From NCBI GenBank assembly GCA_043804635.1, contig JAZDIU010000085.1, positions 1 to 64,000 of the forward strand: DNA of 64,000 nucleotides. Reading direction: 5' to 3'. The DNA comes from JAZDIU01 sp043804635 (GTDB lineage Bacteria > Chloroflexota > Dehalococcoidia > Dehalococcoidales > UBA2162). Both the position numbers and the translations under genes were made by a program. Shown piece after piece: positions 7,356 through 16,475 of the stretch; within the stretch, counting starts at the first letter, position 1, and every line of letters starts with the position of its first letter. The notes below the pieces were generated by a model. It was given only the letters and a program-made list of their open reading frames with translations, had not been told where the DNA came from and made no database searches.

Positions 7356-10271
7356 ATGAAAAAGACCTCCTTATTACTCGTGTTGGCAATCCTGCTGTCA
7401 CTGTTTAGCGCCTGCGAAACCGTCAGCAATATCAATCAACCCCGCTTTGAAAACTTAACCGACCTCGTGCCATCCTCGGCGAATTTGATGGTCAGCGGCA
7501 AGCTCAGCGAATTCGTCACCGACCCGGACTTCAAGGCGTTGGCCAAGAGCTTAGCTCGAATATTAGACCCCGCGATAGACTTGGATGTTATGGTAGCGGA
7601 GGTCAAGGAACACACTGGAATCGATATGACCGCCGTTAATGATGCCCTTCTATTCGTGGATATTACCACTGTTACTCAACAATCACAGCCGCCATATCTG
7701 GGGTTGCTATTAAAAGGGACTTTTAAGCAAGATGCGATTCTATCTGTTATGAAAGGTTCTTCAGGGCAACGTTTTAGCTCTAAGGACTACAACGGTCATA
7801 CCATATATTACGATACCGATAGTGACTGGCGGTTCGTTTTCCTGGGTAGTAATGTAATGGTTATGGGAACGTTAGAAGAAGTAATCAAGAATATAATAGA
7901 TACGAGCGAAGGGTCGAAGCCTAGTATTAGCGGCAGTATCCTGGAAAATTACGGGGCAATAGGTGATACCCTTGTACGTGGTGTTATCAAGCCACCGGCT
8001 TACCTTATGCAATTAGCCATACTGGGAAGCAGCGATGCCCCATTTGCCGCCAGCCGTATCCTGAACTTAGACCTTGCCACTCTTAGTATTCAAAAGACTG
8101 GGAATATCCTTACGACCAGAGTAAGCGCTCAATACCCGACTGCTGAAGCAGCGACTCAGGCTGAACCCGCCATCAGGGACGGATTAAGCCAGCTCAAGGG
8201 AAATATGCCGTTTCCCCGTGATGCCTCCCTCGCCGCTTTGACGGACAAGCTGCTTGGGAAGGTGCAGGTAAATAGGGGGGACTTAAAAGTAAATCTGGTC
8301 TTCGAGATTACAACGTCGGAGATTATGAGCATTTTAAGTGCCTATCCACCACCGACAAGACCGGTATACCAAACAACTGCACCACCGCCGATAACTGCGC
8401 CACCAACTATGGTTCCAACAGTGCGCCCGCCCACAGCGACACCTTTCCCACTACCTAAGGAACTAGTCCTTATTTCACCAGACGAAGGTGCCCTGCTGGA
8501 TAACGGGCGCTTCGATGGCTATGACCGGATAATCTGGAACTTCGATTGGTCGGATGTTCCGGGCGCAACTCAATACCAGATATATGTTATTGGTGATACA
8601 TCGCCTGCTCCGACGATAAACACCCAAATTAGTTATTCAAATTATCACTGGGAAAATTATGGCTCTATCGGTGGAGGTAATGTAGACCAGAATCGCTTTG
8701 GTTGGACCTGGAAGGTCAGGGCTCTAGTTAACGGAGTCTGGAGCGGGTGGTCGCAGAGGACATTCAATGTCGAACCCGTAGATACCGACCCACGTAGTCC
8801 GATTCCGATTACTGTACCCCCACCGACGACTTCACCACCGACAAGTCCGGTTCCAACAGCTACTCCAACGCCAGTGCCTCCAACGCTACCTCCCCCGACA
8901 ATAACATTACCTCCGGCACCAATTCTTATTTCACCGGCAAGCGGGGCTGTTCTTGACAATGGACGTTATGATGGGCGGGATAACATAGTCTGGGAATTCG
9001 ATTGGTCCGATACTGCTGGCGTAAATCAATACCAAATATATGTCGTTGGACCTGACGGGCAATATCCTGTAATAAATTACGCGACCACAAGCTCATATTA
9101 TGGTATCGCAAGGGCTGGTTACATAGCTGATTCTAATAGAGTCGGCTGGGTTTGGAAGGTCAGAGGACTGGTTAATGGCGTCTGGAGCGGATGGTCGCAA
9201 AGGACATTTAACGTGGAACCGGTAGATACCGACCCCCAGGTTCCAGTACCCGTTCCCTCACCCACAACCACACCTCCACCACCTACGATAACCCCAACAC
9301 CCACGACACCGCCACCGACAACCTCGCCGTTCCTAACCCTGAGATTCGCTACCAGTCTTATGCCCACTTCGTCAGAATATCTGGCGGTATATAAACCGAT
9401 GCTGGATGAAATTGAACAAAGAAGCAGCGGCAGGATTAAATTCAACGTAATTGCCGGAGCCAGTGCCGCCGACCAGTATAACATTATCACTGCGGGTGTT
9501 GTGGACATGGGCGTTACATATTTCAGTTATATAGTGGACAGGTTTCCGCTCAGTGATGCTTTTGCGTTTCCCGCAGCGTACAGTATGACCAACATCTGTG
9601 AGGATTTGGTACAGTCACTAGGTAACCGAATCTTTGCGCTTGCCCCGAGCGAGACTAAAGTACTAGGTTTTTTTCAACAGCAACCCTATTTTCTTTACAC
9701 TGCAAGTAAACCGGTAAGAACTTTAGATGATGTGAAAGGTCTAAAGCTAAGGGCGGCCGGTTCAATGCAGGGAGCGGCGCTTACCTCTCTGGGGGCTGTG
9801 CCTATTTCATTGACTTCGGCAGACCTATACGAGGCCATACAGAGAGGCCTAATTGACGGTGCACTGGCAACTCCGTCAATGGCAGATAGTTTTAGGCTAA
9901 CTGAAGTGACCAAACACGCATTTAGACTTCCATTGGGCTACACAGTGGGGATGATTCATATGAATGCTAATTCATGGTCGAGGATTCCTGACGACCTTAA
10001 GCCAATTTTTGAAGAAGTCTGTGGGAGAGCCCGCTATAATTTTGTGCAGCAGTTTAACACGGACGATGCAAAAGTAAATAGTATTTTAACCGGACTGGGT
10101 GGTGCGGTATATACTCCGGCTGCTGCCGACCTCTTCCAGTGGGCAAACGCTATAAAACCAGTAATCGATAATTGGATTTCCACTACACAAGGTAGGGGTT
10201 TGCCGGCTAACGATATGGTAAACGCCATCAGAGTAGAGTGCCAAAAACAGGGAATACTTTTTCCATATTAA
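7356..10271 (+). CDS. Multidomain lipoprotein: DUF3352-like domain, two beta-repeats, C-terminal DctP domain
   Basis: The protein has 971 residues. A signal peptide ends with a lipobox at Cys20 (LFSAC). Residues about 25-335 resemble DUF3352-type surface proteins (a fold-level guess). Two Pro/Thr-rich linkers separate two copies (about 367-480 and 522-628) of a roughly 110-residue beta module with DNGRxDGxDxIxW, FDWSD, QYQIYV, VNGVWSGWSQRTFNVEP. After a third linker, residues about 661-971 are a complete TRAP binding domain (SKPVRTLDDVKGLKLRAAG, IDGALATPSMADSF). The beta modules look like carbohydrate- or protein-binding Ig/Fn-type domains. It may hand ligand to the TRAP permease while held at the cell surface. 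No such fusion is known to me. Confidence 0.85.
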   Translation: MKKTSLLLVLAILLSLFSACETVSNINQPRFENLTDLVPSSANLMVSGKLSEFVTDPDFKALAKSLARILDPAIDLDVMVAEVKEHTGIDMTAVNDALLFVDITTVTQQSQPPYLGLLLKGTFKQDAILSVMKGSSGQRFSSKDYNGHTIYYDTDSDWRFVFLGSNVMVMGTLEEVIKNIIDTSEGSKPSISGSILENYGAIGDTLVRGVIKPPAYLMQLAILGSSDAPFAASRILNLDLATLSIQKTGNILTTRVSAQYPTAEAATQAEPAIRDGLSQLKGNMPFPRDASLAALTDKLLGKVQVNRGDLKVNLVFEITTSEIMSILSAYPPPTRPVYQTTAPPPITAPPTMVPTVRPPTATPFPLPKELVLISPDEGALLDNGRFDGYDRIIWNFDWSDVPGATQYQIYVIGDTSPAPTINTQISYSNYHWENYGSIGGGNVDQNRFGWTWKVRALVNGVWSGWSQRTFNVEPVDTDPRSPIPITVPPPTTSPPTSPVPTATPTPVPPTLPPPTITLPPAPILISPASGAVLDNGRYDGRDNIVWEFDWSDTAGVNQYQIYVVGPDGQYPVINYATTSSYYGIARAGYIADSNRVGWVWKVRGLVNGVWSGWSQRTFNVEPVDTDPQVPVPVPSPTTTPPPPTITPTPTTPPPTTSPFLTLRFATSLMPTSSEYLAVYKPMLDEIEQRSSGRIKFNVIAGASAADQYNIITAGVVDMGVTYFSYIVDRFPLSDAFAFPAAYSMTNICEDLVQSLGNRIFALAPSETKVLGFFQQQPYFLYTASKPVRTLDDVKGLKLRAAGSMQGAALTSLGAVPISLTSADLYEAIQRGLIDGALATPSMADSFRLTEVTKHAFRLPLGYTVGMIHMNANSWSRIPDDLKPIFEEVCGRARYNFVQQFNTDDAKVNSILTGLGGAVYTPAAADLFQWANAIKPVIDNWISTTQGRGLPANDMVNAIRVECQKQGILFPY

Positions 10272-10330
10272 CGTTCGCTGTTTCTTCATACCTGCTTTCC
10301 ACCTCGGCTGAAGAATCCACGACTGAAAAC

Positions 10331-10364
10331 CCTTAACAATGCCTCTTGACAATGGTGATATAAT
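10331..10364 (+). promoter_or_regulatory. Promoter of second dctP
   Basis: This copies the block at 5801-5838: CCTTAACAATGCCTCTTGAC, then an extended -10 TGATATAAT (TATAAT 10359-10364). The right half of the palindrome is degenerate here (CTCTTG-A-CAATGG). The upstream block has been duplicated along with the gene and signal peptide. Confidence 0.6.
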
Positions 10365-10399
10365 TCTATAAACAGATTTAGAAGTTGAGGAGGTGTCTG

Positions 10400-11686
10400 A
10401 TGAAGAAACTGGGTCTAATCGTGTCATTACTCGTTCTCTTCTCTTTCCTCCCCGGTGTGATTGGATGCGGACCAGCCACACCGACAACGCCAACCACACC
10501 CACAATCACTCCAACTACTCCCACGACTTCAACAACCCCAACAACGTCCTTCCAACCCATCAAACTGAAATATGCCGACCAGCGCGCCCACAAACCAGGC
10601 TATTTCGGGACGTTCCCGGAACCCTATACCTGGCAAAAATCAGTCGAGGCAATGACTAACGGCCGGATTACTTTTGAAAACTATCCCAATCAATCGCTGT
10701 TCCCACAGTCCGTGGCCTGGGAGTCCATATCTAAGGGTATTGCTGATGTTGGTTACGGCGGTCTGAAGCCGGCGGGAATCATGCCGCTGGATGATGTGAC
10801 GAGTCTGCCCGCATTACACGGTGAATCAACTGCAGTCGAAAACGGCATTATTTGGAATTTCATCTTATGGGATACTCTCGAAAAAGACTACGTCAAGATG
10901 AATCTCACCAATCTGGCGCGAGATGTCCATCACCCCCAACTTATCGTAACTGCCAAGAAACCGGTCCGGTCTGTAGCTGACCTGAAGGGAATGACATTTA
11001 TGTCAACCACCCGAACTGTTATCCAGTTATTTACCTCCATCGGAACGATAATGGTCCCGGTCACCAATGTAGATGGTTTTGAAGCCTTACAGAAGGGCAT
11101 AGCTGATGGTGGTGTGTGGAACTGGGAGGGCCCTGCCATTTTTGGATGGTGGGATGCCTTCAAGCCTGGCTATTACATTGATGCTGGTGGCGTCCTCCGC
11201 ACAGGTGCCGGGTCGAATGCCATTATGAATAAGCAAATTCATGATAATCTCCCCAAAGACCTGATAGAGACATTTGACTACCTAACATACCGCTGGTTTG
11301 GCATCTACTTCTGGTTCCAGGATGACGCGATTGCCCCGATGTTTAAAAAGGAAGCCGAAAAACGAGGTATCCAGTATATCGTCTGGTCTGATGAAGAAAA
11401 GGCGAAGCTAAACACATACAAGGTTAAACTCGTTGACGATTGGATTGCAGAAATAGAGAAATTCTATAAGCGCGGCGCCGAAGCGGCCGAAATAGTGAAA
11501 ATGTATGACGCGGCCGCTGAGAAATACGTCCCTCCGAATCCTGTGCCATTACAGGTTCAGGTTGGTGGTGCTCAGGCTGAGTGGGATAAGGTCTTCGGAC
11601 CGGGCAGTACTTGGGGCATCGGCTACAAAGCCTACTCCACCCAGACATCGATTCACAAACTTACGAATAACGAGTTTAAACCCTGA
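10400..11686 (+). CDS. dctP: TRAP transporter substrate-binding lipoprotein (DctP family), copy 2
   Basis: This 428-residue lipoprotein has the lipobox at Cys23 and a Thr/Pro linker to about residue 50, followed by a DctP domain with IADGGVWNWEGPAIFGW and AKKPVRSVADLKGMTFMS. The ATG at 10400 is chosen because GAGGAGGTG lies just before it. A longer reading from 10385 has no such site. The C-terminus WGIGYKAYSTQTSIHKL matches copy 1 almost word for word. The dctQ and dctM genes follow, so this is the core binding protein of the system. The ligand is likely an organic acid but is not determined. Confidence 0.93.
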   Translation: MKKLGLIVSLLVLFSFLPGVIGCGPATPTTPTTPTITPTTPTTSTTPTTSFQPIKLKYADQRAHKPGYFGTFPEPYTWQKSVEAMTNGRITFENYPNQSLFPQSVAWESISKGIADVGYGGLKPAGIMPLDDVTSLPALHGESTAVENGIIWNFILWDTLEKDYVKMNLTNLARDVHHPQLIVTAKKPVRSVADLKGMTFMSTTRTVIQLFTSIGTIMVPVTNVDGFEALQKGIADGGVWNWEGPAIFGWWDAFKPGYYIDAGGVLRTGAGSNAIMNKQIHDNLPKDLIETFDYLTYRWFGIYFWFQDDAIAPMFKKEAEKRGIQYIVWSDEEKAKLNTYKVKLVDDWIAEIEKFYKRGAEAAEIVKMYDAAAEKYVPPNPVPLQVQVGGAQAEWDKVFGPGSTWGIGYKAYSTQTSIHKLTNNEFKP

Positions 11687-11709
11687 TAGTCATGTGTGCC
11701 AGGGTGTAT

Positions 11710-11731
11710 AAGAGGGGCTAACGCCCCTCTT
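11710..11731 (+). terminator. Hairpin between dctP copy 2 and dctQ
   Basis: Stem AAGAGGGGC (11710-11718), loop TAAC, stem GCCCCTCTT (11723-11731). No T-run follows. It may attenuate read-through or stabilise the dctP mRNA, giving more binding protein than permease, as in many transport operons. Confidence 0.45.
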
Positions 11732-11845
11732 AAAATAAAACTCTCTATCCGTAAACGGAGAAGGGTCAGGGGTTAGGCTAATAAGACCTGCCCGGGGGCA
11801 ACGTGGAAATTAAAAAGCATTGCCCCAAATCGTATCGAGGGACAA

Positions 11846-12406
11846 ATGCTGGGTAAGATAGGCAATTGGTTCTCCGAGATATTTTTATATAAGGCTTCTG
11901 TATGGCTGGGCAGATTAGTCACGCTGTGCATGCTTATTGCCATGGCAATCACCCTGGTGATGGTTACTGTCCGCAAGTTGTTTGTCGCCATCGGCTTGAA
12001 TCTAGGTGGTCTGGTCGGTGCTTATGAAATTACACAAATCCTGATGGTTTTCATTTTTTCCTGTGCCTTTGCCTACACCTGGTATGAAGCGGGGCACATG
12101 CGTATCGGGCTGTTCCGAGATAAAATGCGGGAAAGGCCCAAGGCTGTTCTGGATGCGGTCAGTGCCTTCCTGGGAATGCTCTTAGTCCTGATTTATGCCG
12201 TGGGAACTTTCCTTCATGCCAGGAATTTCTTTAACACACCCAGTTACTCGTTCATTAGCCACATACCGCTGCTTCCTTTTATGATGGTAATCCCGGTGAT
12301 AATGGCTCATAGTTTCCTCGTCCTGCTGAGGTCCCTTATCGGTCTCACCAGTAAAGCTATGGGCAAACAATTTGCCCGTGAGCCCTACCTCCGAGAGGAA
12401 TATTAA
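11846..12406 (+). CDS. dctQ: TRAP transporter small permease (DctQ family)
   Basis: This 186-residue membrane protein has four predicted helices (about residues 15-45, 55-75, 95-115, 135-160), the DctQ topology. The family core is seen in YEITQILMVFIFSCAFAYTWYEAGHMRIGLFRDKM. It forms the membrane complex with DctM. The ribosome site is weak (GAGGG). It is 159 bp after dctP copy 2 and 15 bp before dctM. Confidence 0.9.
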   Translation: MLGKIGNWFSEIFLYKASVWLGRLVTLCMLIAMAITLVMVTVRKLFVAIGLNLGGLVGAYEITQILMVFIFSCAFAYTWYEAGHMRIGLFRDKMRERPKAVLDAVSAFLGMLLVLIYAVGTFLHARNFFNTPSYSFISHIPLLPFMMVIPVIMAHSFLVLLRSLIGLTSKAMGKQFAREPYLREEY

Positions 12407-12421
12407 GAGTAAGAGTCAAAG

Positions 12422-13750
12422 ATGATACAGCCAAACTGGGTTTGGGCAATGGTTGAGATTGTAGTCTTAACCGTGGTGAGCATGATAGGGGTGCATGTTT
12501 TTACTGCGATTGGCATTACCGCGGCTGTATTCCTCTTACTTTACAAGGGATTCTCTCTGGGCTTGCCCCATATCGGCAGTACTGTTTGGGGCTGGATGTA
12601 CGACTACTCACTATCGATGTTACCGCTATTTCTTTTAATGGGAGCCTGGGTTGAGATAGCCGGTCTGGGGAAGGATGCCTACGACGCGGCTATGAGATGG
12701 TTAGTTAGATTGAAAGGCGGCCTGGCTATGGTTTCCATTGCCGCTGTCGGTCTTTTTGGCGCGGTCAGCGGTTCCGGTTTTGCTGCCGTGGCTACCATCG
12801 GCGGTATCGGTCTGCCGGAAATGAGACGCTACGGCTATAGCGCTGCCCTGAGAACTGGAGCAATAGTCTCCGGTGCTATGATTGATAATTTGATTCCGCC
12901 CAGTATGTTTATGGTCCTGTATGGCATATTAACTAACGAGTCTGTAGGTAAAATGTTTATCGCCGGTATTGTTCCCGGTGTCGTTCTGGTAATCCTGATG
13001 ATGGTAGAAATTTATGTCTGGGTGAGCTTAAGACCGGCCGACGCTCCGATGCTGCCCCGCGAAGTGCATTTTACTTTTATGGAGAAGCTCAAGGGTAGCG
13101 TTACGGTTATTCCCATTGCCATAATCTTTCTCTTTCTAATCGGTGGCATTTACCTGGAATGGTTCAGTCCCACTGAAGCCGCTGGAATGGGTGCTGTGTC
13201 GGTGTTGATTGTTGCCTTGGTACTAAGGCGGATGTCCTGGCAAAATTTCAATAACGGTTTGGTCAACTCGGCGAAAACAACCTCGATGTTACTTATTCAG
13301 GTTGCCGGAGCGTTTATCTTCTCCGAGACAATAGCTGAGACCAGGCTCGCTGACATTATAGCCAACTGGATGATTGCTGCGAACTTAAGCTACATCCCTT
13401 TAAGCTACTTTTTCATCATCTTCATGATCATTATCGGCATTCCTCTCGAAGGGGTAGTTATGCTGATTTTATTCATCGTCCCCATCTTTTACCCGATATT
13501 ACAGAAGATTGGGCCGCCTATGCCCGGTATCTGGCTGGGCATAATGAGCGTTATCGTAACATCACTGGCTGCGGTGTCACCGCCGATAGCGGCTACTCTC
13601 TATCTTGCCCAGATGATTGACGGAAAGTGCTCAACGGCTGAGGTTATCAAAGGGTCTCTACCTTTTTACCTGGTAACCCTTTCCTTGCTAGTACTATTGA
13701 TTCATTTCCCCTGGTTGGCTACCTGGCTGCCCGACAAAATGCTTGGGTGA
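12422..13750 (+). CDS. dctM: TRAP transporter large permease (DctM family)
   Basis: This 442-residue, very hydrophobic protein has about 12 membrane helices. Family segments include GLFGAVSGSGFAAVATIGGIGLPEM, VSGAMIDNLIPPSMFMVLYGILTNESVGKMFIAGIVPG and EWFSPTEAAGMGAVSVLI. It is the sodium- or proton-coupled translocation subunit that takes ligand from the DctP proteins. It ends one base before the convergent ferredoxin-like gene, leaving no terminator between them. Confidence 0.95.
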   Translation: MIQPNWVWAMVEIVVLTVVSMIGVHVFTAIGITAAVFLLLYKGFSLGLPHIGSTVWGWMYDYSLSMLPLFLLMGAWVEIAGLGKDAYDAAMRWLVRLKGGLAMVSIAAVGLFGAVSGSGFAAVATIGGIGLPEMRRYGYSAALRTGAIVSGAMIDNLIPPSMFMVLYGILTNESVGKMFIAGIVPGVVLVILMMVEIYVWVSLRPADAPMLPREVHFTFMEKLKGSVTVIPIAIIFLFLIGGIYLEWFSPTEAAGMGAVSVLIVALVLRRMSWQNFNNGLVNSAKTTSMLLIQVAGAFIFSETIAETRLADIIANWMIAANLSYIPLSYFFIIFMIIIGIPLEGVVMLILFIVPIFYPILQKIGPPMPGIWLGIMSVIVTSLAAVSPPIAATLYLAQMIDGKCSTAEVIKGSLPFYLVTLSLLVLLIHFPWLATWLPDKMLG

Positions 13751-13751
13751 G

Positions 13752-14078
13752 TCAGTGGGGTGCCCAGAGTACCATCTTTCGGTTTTTCTTCATAGATTCG
13801 GTAAGCTCCTGAATAGTCCCGAACTTCATCGTACTCGTCCAGCAGCTTTGCACACAGGCCGGCTGGCGGCCCTTGCTAACGCGCTTACCGCATAGATTGC
13901 AGTTATCGGTAGGAAAGGGGATAAAGTATATTTTGCCGCCTGATTTTTCCGGCTCTATTTCATTAACCGTCATCCCCCACTCCTCTTCGGGACGGTTGTG
14001 TTCCCGTTTACAAGCTATCTCACAGGCATGGCAGCCGGTGCAGAACCCATAATCTATCAACAATCCGTATTTAGCCAT
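13752..14078 (-). CDS. Ferredoxin-like electron-transfer subunit of molybdoenzyme
   Basis: This 108-residue protein has two Cys clusters: C13-x2-C16-x2-C19-x3-C23, and C60-x2-C63-x11-C75-x3-C79. It is a short form of the dicluster 4Fe-4S subunits that pair with molybdopterin enzymes. Most family members are about twice as long with four clusters, so this is a minimal version. Its ATG directly abuts the stop of the large subunit (no gap), implying coupled translation. Confidence 0.88.
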   Translation of the reverse strand: MAKYGLLIDYGFCTGCHACEIACKREHNRPEEEWGMTVNEIEPEKSGGKIYFIPFPTDNCNLCGKRVSKGRQPACVQSCWTSTMKFGTIQELTESMKKNRKMVLWAPH

Positions 14079-16295
14079 TTAATTTCCCTCCACCTTGTAT
14101 ATCCGGCACATCTGGGTTTTAAAGGGATATCCCATACCGATTTTGCCCGTCCATCCCGAGGCAAGCAAAATATTTATATTCGATTCCCAGACTCCGAACA
14201 GACTGGGTTCCGGCCCAGGTTTCTCCGGGAACCACCACCCGTGCTGAGCATTGACTACTTTAGGGTGAATTCCTTCGCTCAACTTCGCTCGCTGCTTACA
14301 TCTTCCGTACTTGTTTTCGATATACACCCAGTCGCCGTCTTTTATGCCCAATTTTCCCGCTGTTTCCGGATGGACTTCAATCAATGGGTCGGGGTTGACT
14401 TTACGCAGGCTGGGGATTTGCCGGTGTTCAGAATGGAAAAATACGGCAGTTCTGGCTCCCGTAGTAAGAATCAGCGGATATTCTTTCGCTAGCTCCGGTG
14501 TGCTCACAGGACTTTCCGGAGGCTCTTCGAAGCCCGGGAGCGGGTCGGCGCCGCATTTCTCGAGTACTTTGGAATATAGCTCTATCTTGCCGGTGGCGGT
14601 GTTGAAACCCGGCTGCTTATCCGGGCGGAGCAATCCTTTTTCATACTTTTTATATTCGAAGAACCCGAATTGATGACCTTTGTCCCTGAGCTCTTCGAAG
14701 GTTACTCCGGCCGGTTTAAGCATTGAACTGAACATCTCCCGGACATCCTTCCAGGGCCAGGCTTCCGGATTAAGCTTTTTACCCATTTCGAGATTGATTT
14801 GCATATCGGATTTGCACTCGCCGACCGGCTCTATGGCTTTGTTGATGGCTCCGAGCAGAGTTACCTGCCCCACCGGAATGTAGACTCCATCTCTTTCTGC
14901 ATAAGTAGCCGCCGGCAGGATGATGTCGCCGAACGCCATCGCCGAAGGCGTCATAAACAGGTCTACTACTACATTGAACTCCAGCTTTTTAAAAGCCTGG
15001 TAGACTTTTCTGACATCGGCCGTCCCGCAGGCGAAGGTATTGGTGCCCTGCATCCAAGACGCCTTTAGGGGATAAGGCGAGTCCGATAAAATCTGGTTTA
15101 TCAGTTCTTCGCCGGAGATTCTTTCCGCCCAGTCCATAAAGGGGTATTTACCCTGACCAATTCTCGGTGCTTTAATTGCCGGCGGGGGTGGAGGTGATGC
15201 ATTCTTGCCAAAAAGTTTTCCCCTGATGATATTTCCCCCCGGAACGTCCATATTGCCGGTAATCGACCACAGCGCGATTATGGCGTGAAGGCTATTCATA
15301 CATTCTTTACTTTGGTCGAGGGCGACTCCCCACTGTATTGCCGCCGGTTTGCTGGCAGCATACATCCGGGCAGCGGCGATTATTTGCTCTTCGGGTATCC
15401 ATGTTATTTGTGCCGCCTTCTCCGGCGGGTATTCTTGGGCTCGCTTCTTTAGCTCATCGAACCCATACGTCCATTTCCGGACAAACTCTTCGTCATAGAG
15501 GTTTTCATTGATAATCACATTCAGCATCGCCAGAGCTAAGGCGGAATCAGTTCCCGGACGAATTTGCAGCCACATCTCGGCACGCGATGCCGACCACGTC
15601 CTCCGGGGGTCGATGACGATAAGTTTCGAACCACGCCTCATACAATCTAAAATCCAGTGTCCGAGAAATCCGTCCGGGCTGGTGGGCATCGGTTCATTGC
15701 CCCAGAGTACGATACATTTCGGCACTTTCCATTGCGGGTGCTCGTAGCGTTCCGGGTATGATTGAGCACAGTCGGCAACCGCAAAATCCCCGAATATAGC
15801 CTTTTGTGAGGCTACTTTGGGGAAATAGCAGGCATTTCCGTGAAGAGGCCCGAAGCCGGGGTGGTTGGGACTACCGAAGCTGGCAGCCAGCATACCGGAA
15901 TAGGCGACGGTATCTCTCCCTGTGCCGTGACAAAAAACGACCGATTCGGGGCCGAAATTTTTCTTGAGCTCATTGAATTTACCGGCAATCGTGTCGTAAG
16001 CTTGCTCCCAGGTAATGCGTTCCCATTTGCCCTCGCCCCGCTCCCCAGCCCTTTTTAAGGGATACTTAAGACGGTCGGGATGATAAATATATTCTGGAAG
16101 TGCTTGGCATCGTGGGCACAGCCGCCCCCGGCTCAACGGAAAATCCGGGTCGCCTTCGACTTTGACCAGCTTTCCATCTTTAACATACAGCAGCACCCCA
16201 CACCCCTCGTGGCAACCCGGAGCGGTCCGGGCAATACTCCGGACTACGGTCATACCATCCTCTTTCCACTGCCATTGTCTTTTTTCCGTACTCAT
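14079..16295 (-). CDS. Molybdopterin oxidoreductase, large subunit
   Basis: The 738-residue protein has the molybdopterin domains and the C-terminal dinucleotide-binding domain (LILTTGARTAVFFHSEHRQIPSLR, HPETAGKLGIKDGDWVYIENKYGRCKQRA). The N-terminal cluster site is C28-x3-C32-x27-C60-x2-C63: the first Cys of the classic CxxCxxxC is absent and an extra Cys is present. No Tat signal is seen, so it is probably cytoplasmic. The closest broad group is the acetylene-hydratase/transhydroxylase/thiosulfate-reductase-like enzymes; the substrate is unknown. Start ATG 16295 follows GGGAGGTG; an ORF reading from 16349 lacks such a site. Confidence 0.9.
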   Translation of the reverse strand: MSTEKRQWQWKEDGMTVVRSIARTAPGCHEGCGVLLYVKDGKLVKVEGDPDFPLSRGRLCPRCQALPEYIYHPDRLKYPLKRAGERGEGKWERITWEQAYDTIAGKFNELKKNFGPESVVFCHGTGRDTVAYSGMLAASFGSPNHPGFGPLHGNACYFPKVASQKAIFGDFAVADCAQSYPERYEHPQWKVPKCIVLWGNEPMPTSPDGFLGHWILDCMRRGSKLIVIDPRRTWSASRAEMWLQIRPGTDSALALAMLNVIINENLYDEEFVRKWTYGFDELKKRAQEYPPEKAAQITWIPEEQIIAAARMYAASKPAAIQWGVALDQSKECMNSLHAIIALWSITGNMDVPGGNIIRGKLFGKNASPPPPPAIKAPRIGQGKYPFMDWAERISGEELINQILSDSPYPLKASWMQGTNTFACGTADVRKVYQAFKKLEFNVVVDLFMTPSAMAFGDIILPAATYAERDGVYIPVGQVTLLGAINKAIEPVGECKSDMQINLEMGKKLNPEAWPWKDVREMFSSMLKPAGVTFEELRDKGHQFGFFEYKKYEKGLLRPDKQPGFNTATGKIELYSKVLEKCGADPLPGFEEPPESPVSTPELAKEYPLILTTGARTAVFFHSEHRQIPSLRKVNPDPLIEVHPETAGKLGIKDGDWVYIENKYGRCKQRAKLSEGIHPKVVNAQHGWWFPEKPGPEPSLFGVWESNINILLASGWTGKIGMGYPFKTQMCRIYKVEGN

Positions 16296-16475
16296 TTTGC
16301 ACCTCCCTTGGTAACTACGAGCAGCTATACCGAGCCAGGTTACGACCAACCAAATAATACGACTTTCAAATCGCTACTGCAAGGGTTTGTGTCTCGCTTG
16401 TAACAAAAAACCATCAGCCCCGTTTTAATTTATAAATGCCACCTGCTTGGCAGGGAAAATTTCAAAGGAGGATAA

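Noticed and set aside
9200..9340. Possible CRISPR-like or tandem DNA repeat in the linker region
   Set aside because: The repetition follows Pro/Thr codons of a protein linker, with no fixed repeat unit or spacers; no CRISPR array is seen in the window.
8657..9508. Long minus-strand ORFs opposite the 971-residue lipoprotein
   Set aside because: They are Gly/Val-rich mirror readings of the Pro/Thr linkers (codons CCA/ACC read as GGT/GGV) with no ribosome sites.
7356..11686. The two dctP genes and the fused DctP as one tandem triplication
   Set aside because: The two lipoproteins at 5872 and 10400 are close paralogues, but the DctP part of the 971-residue protein is far more diverged and has a different signal peptide, so it is not a recent copy.
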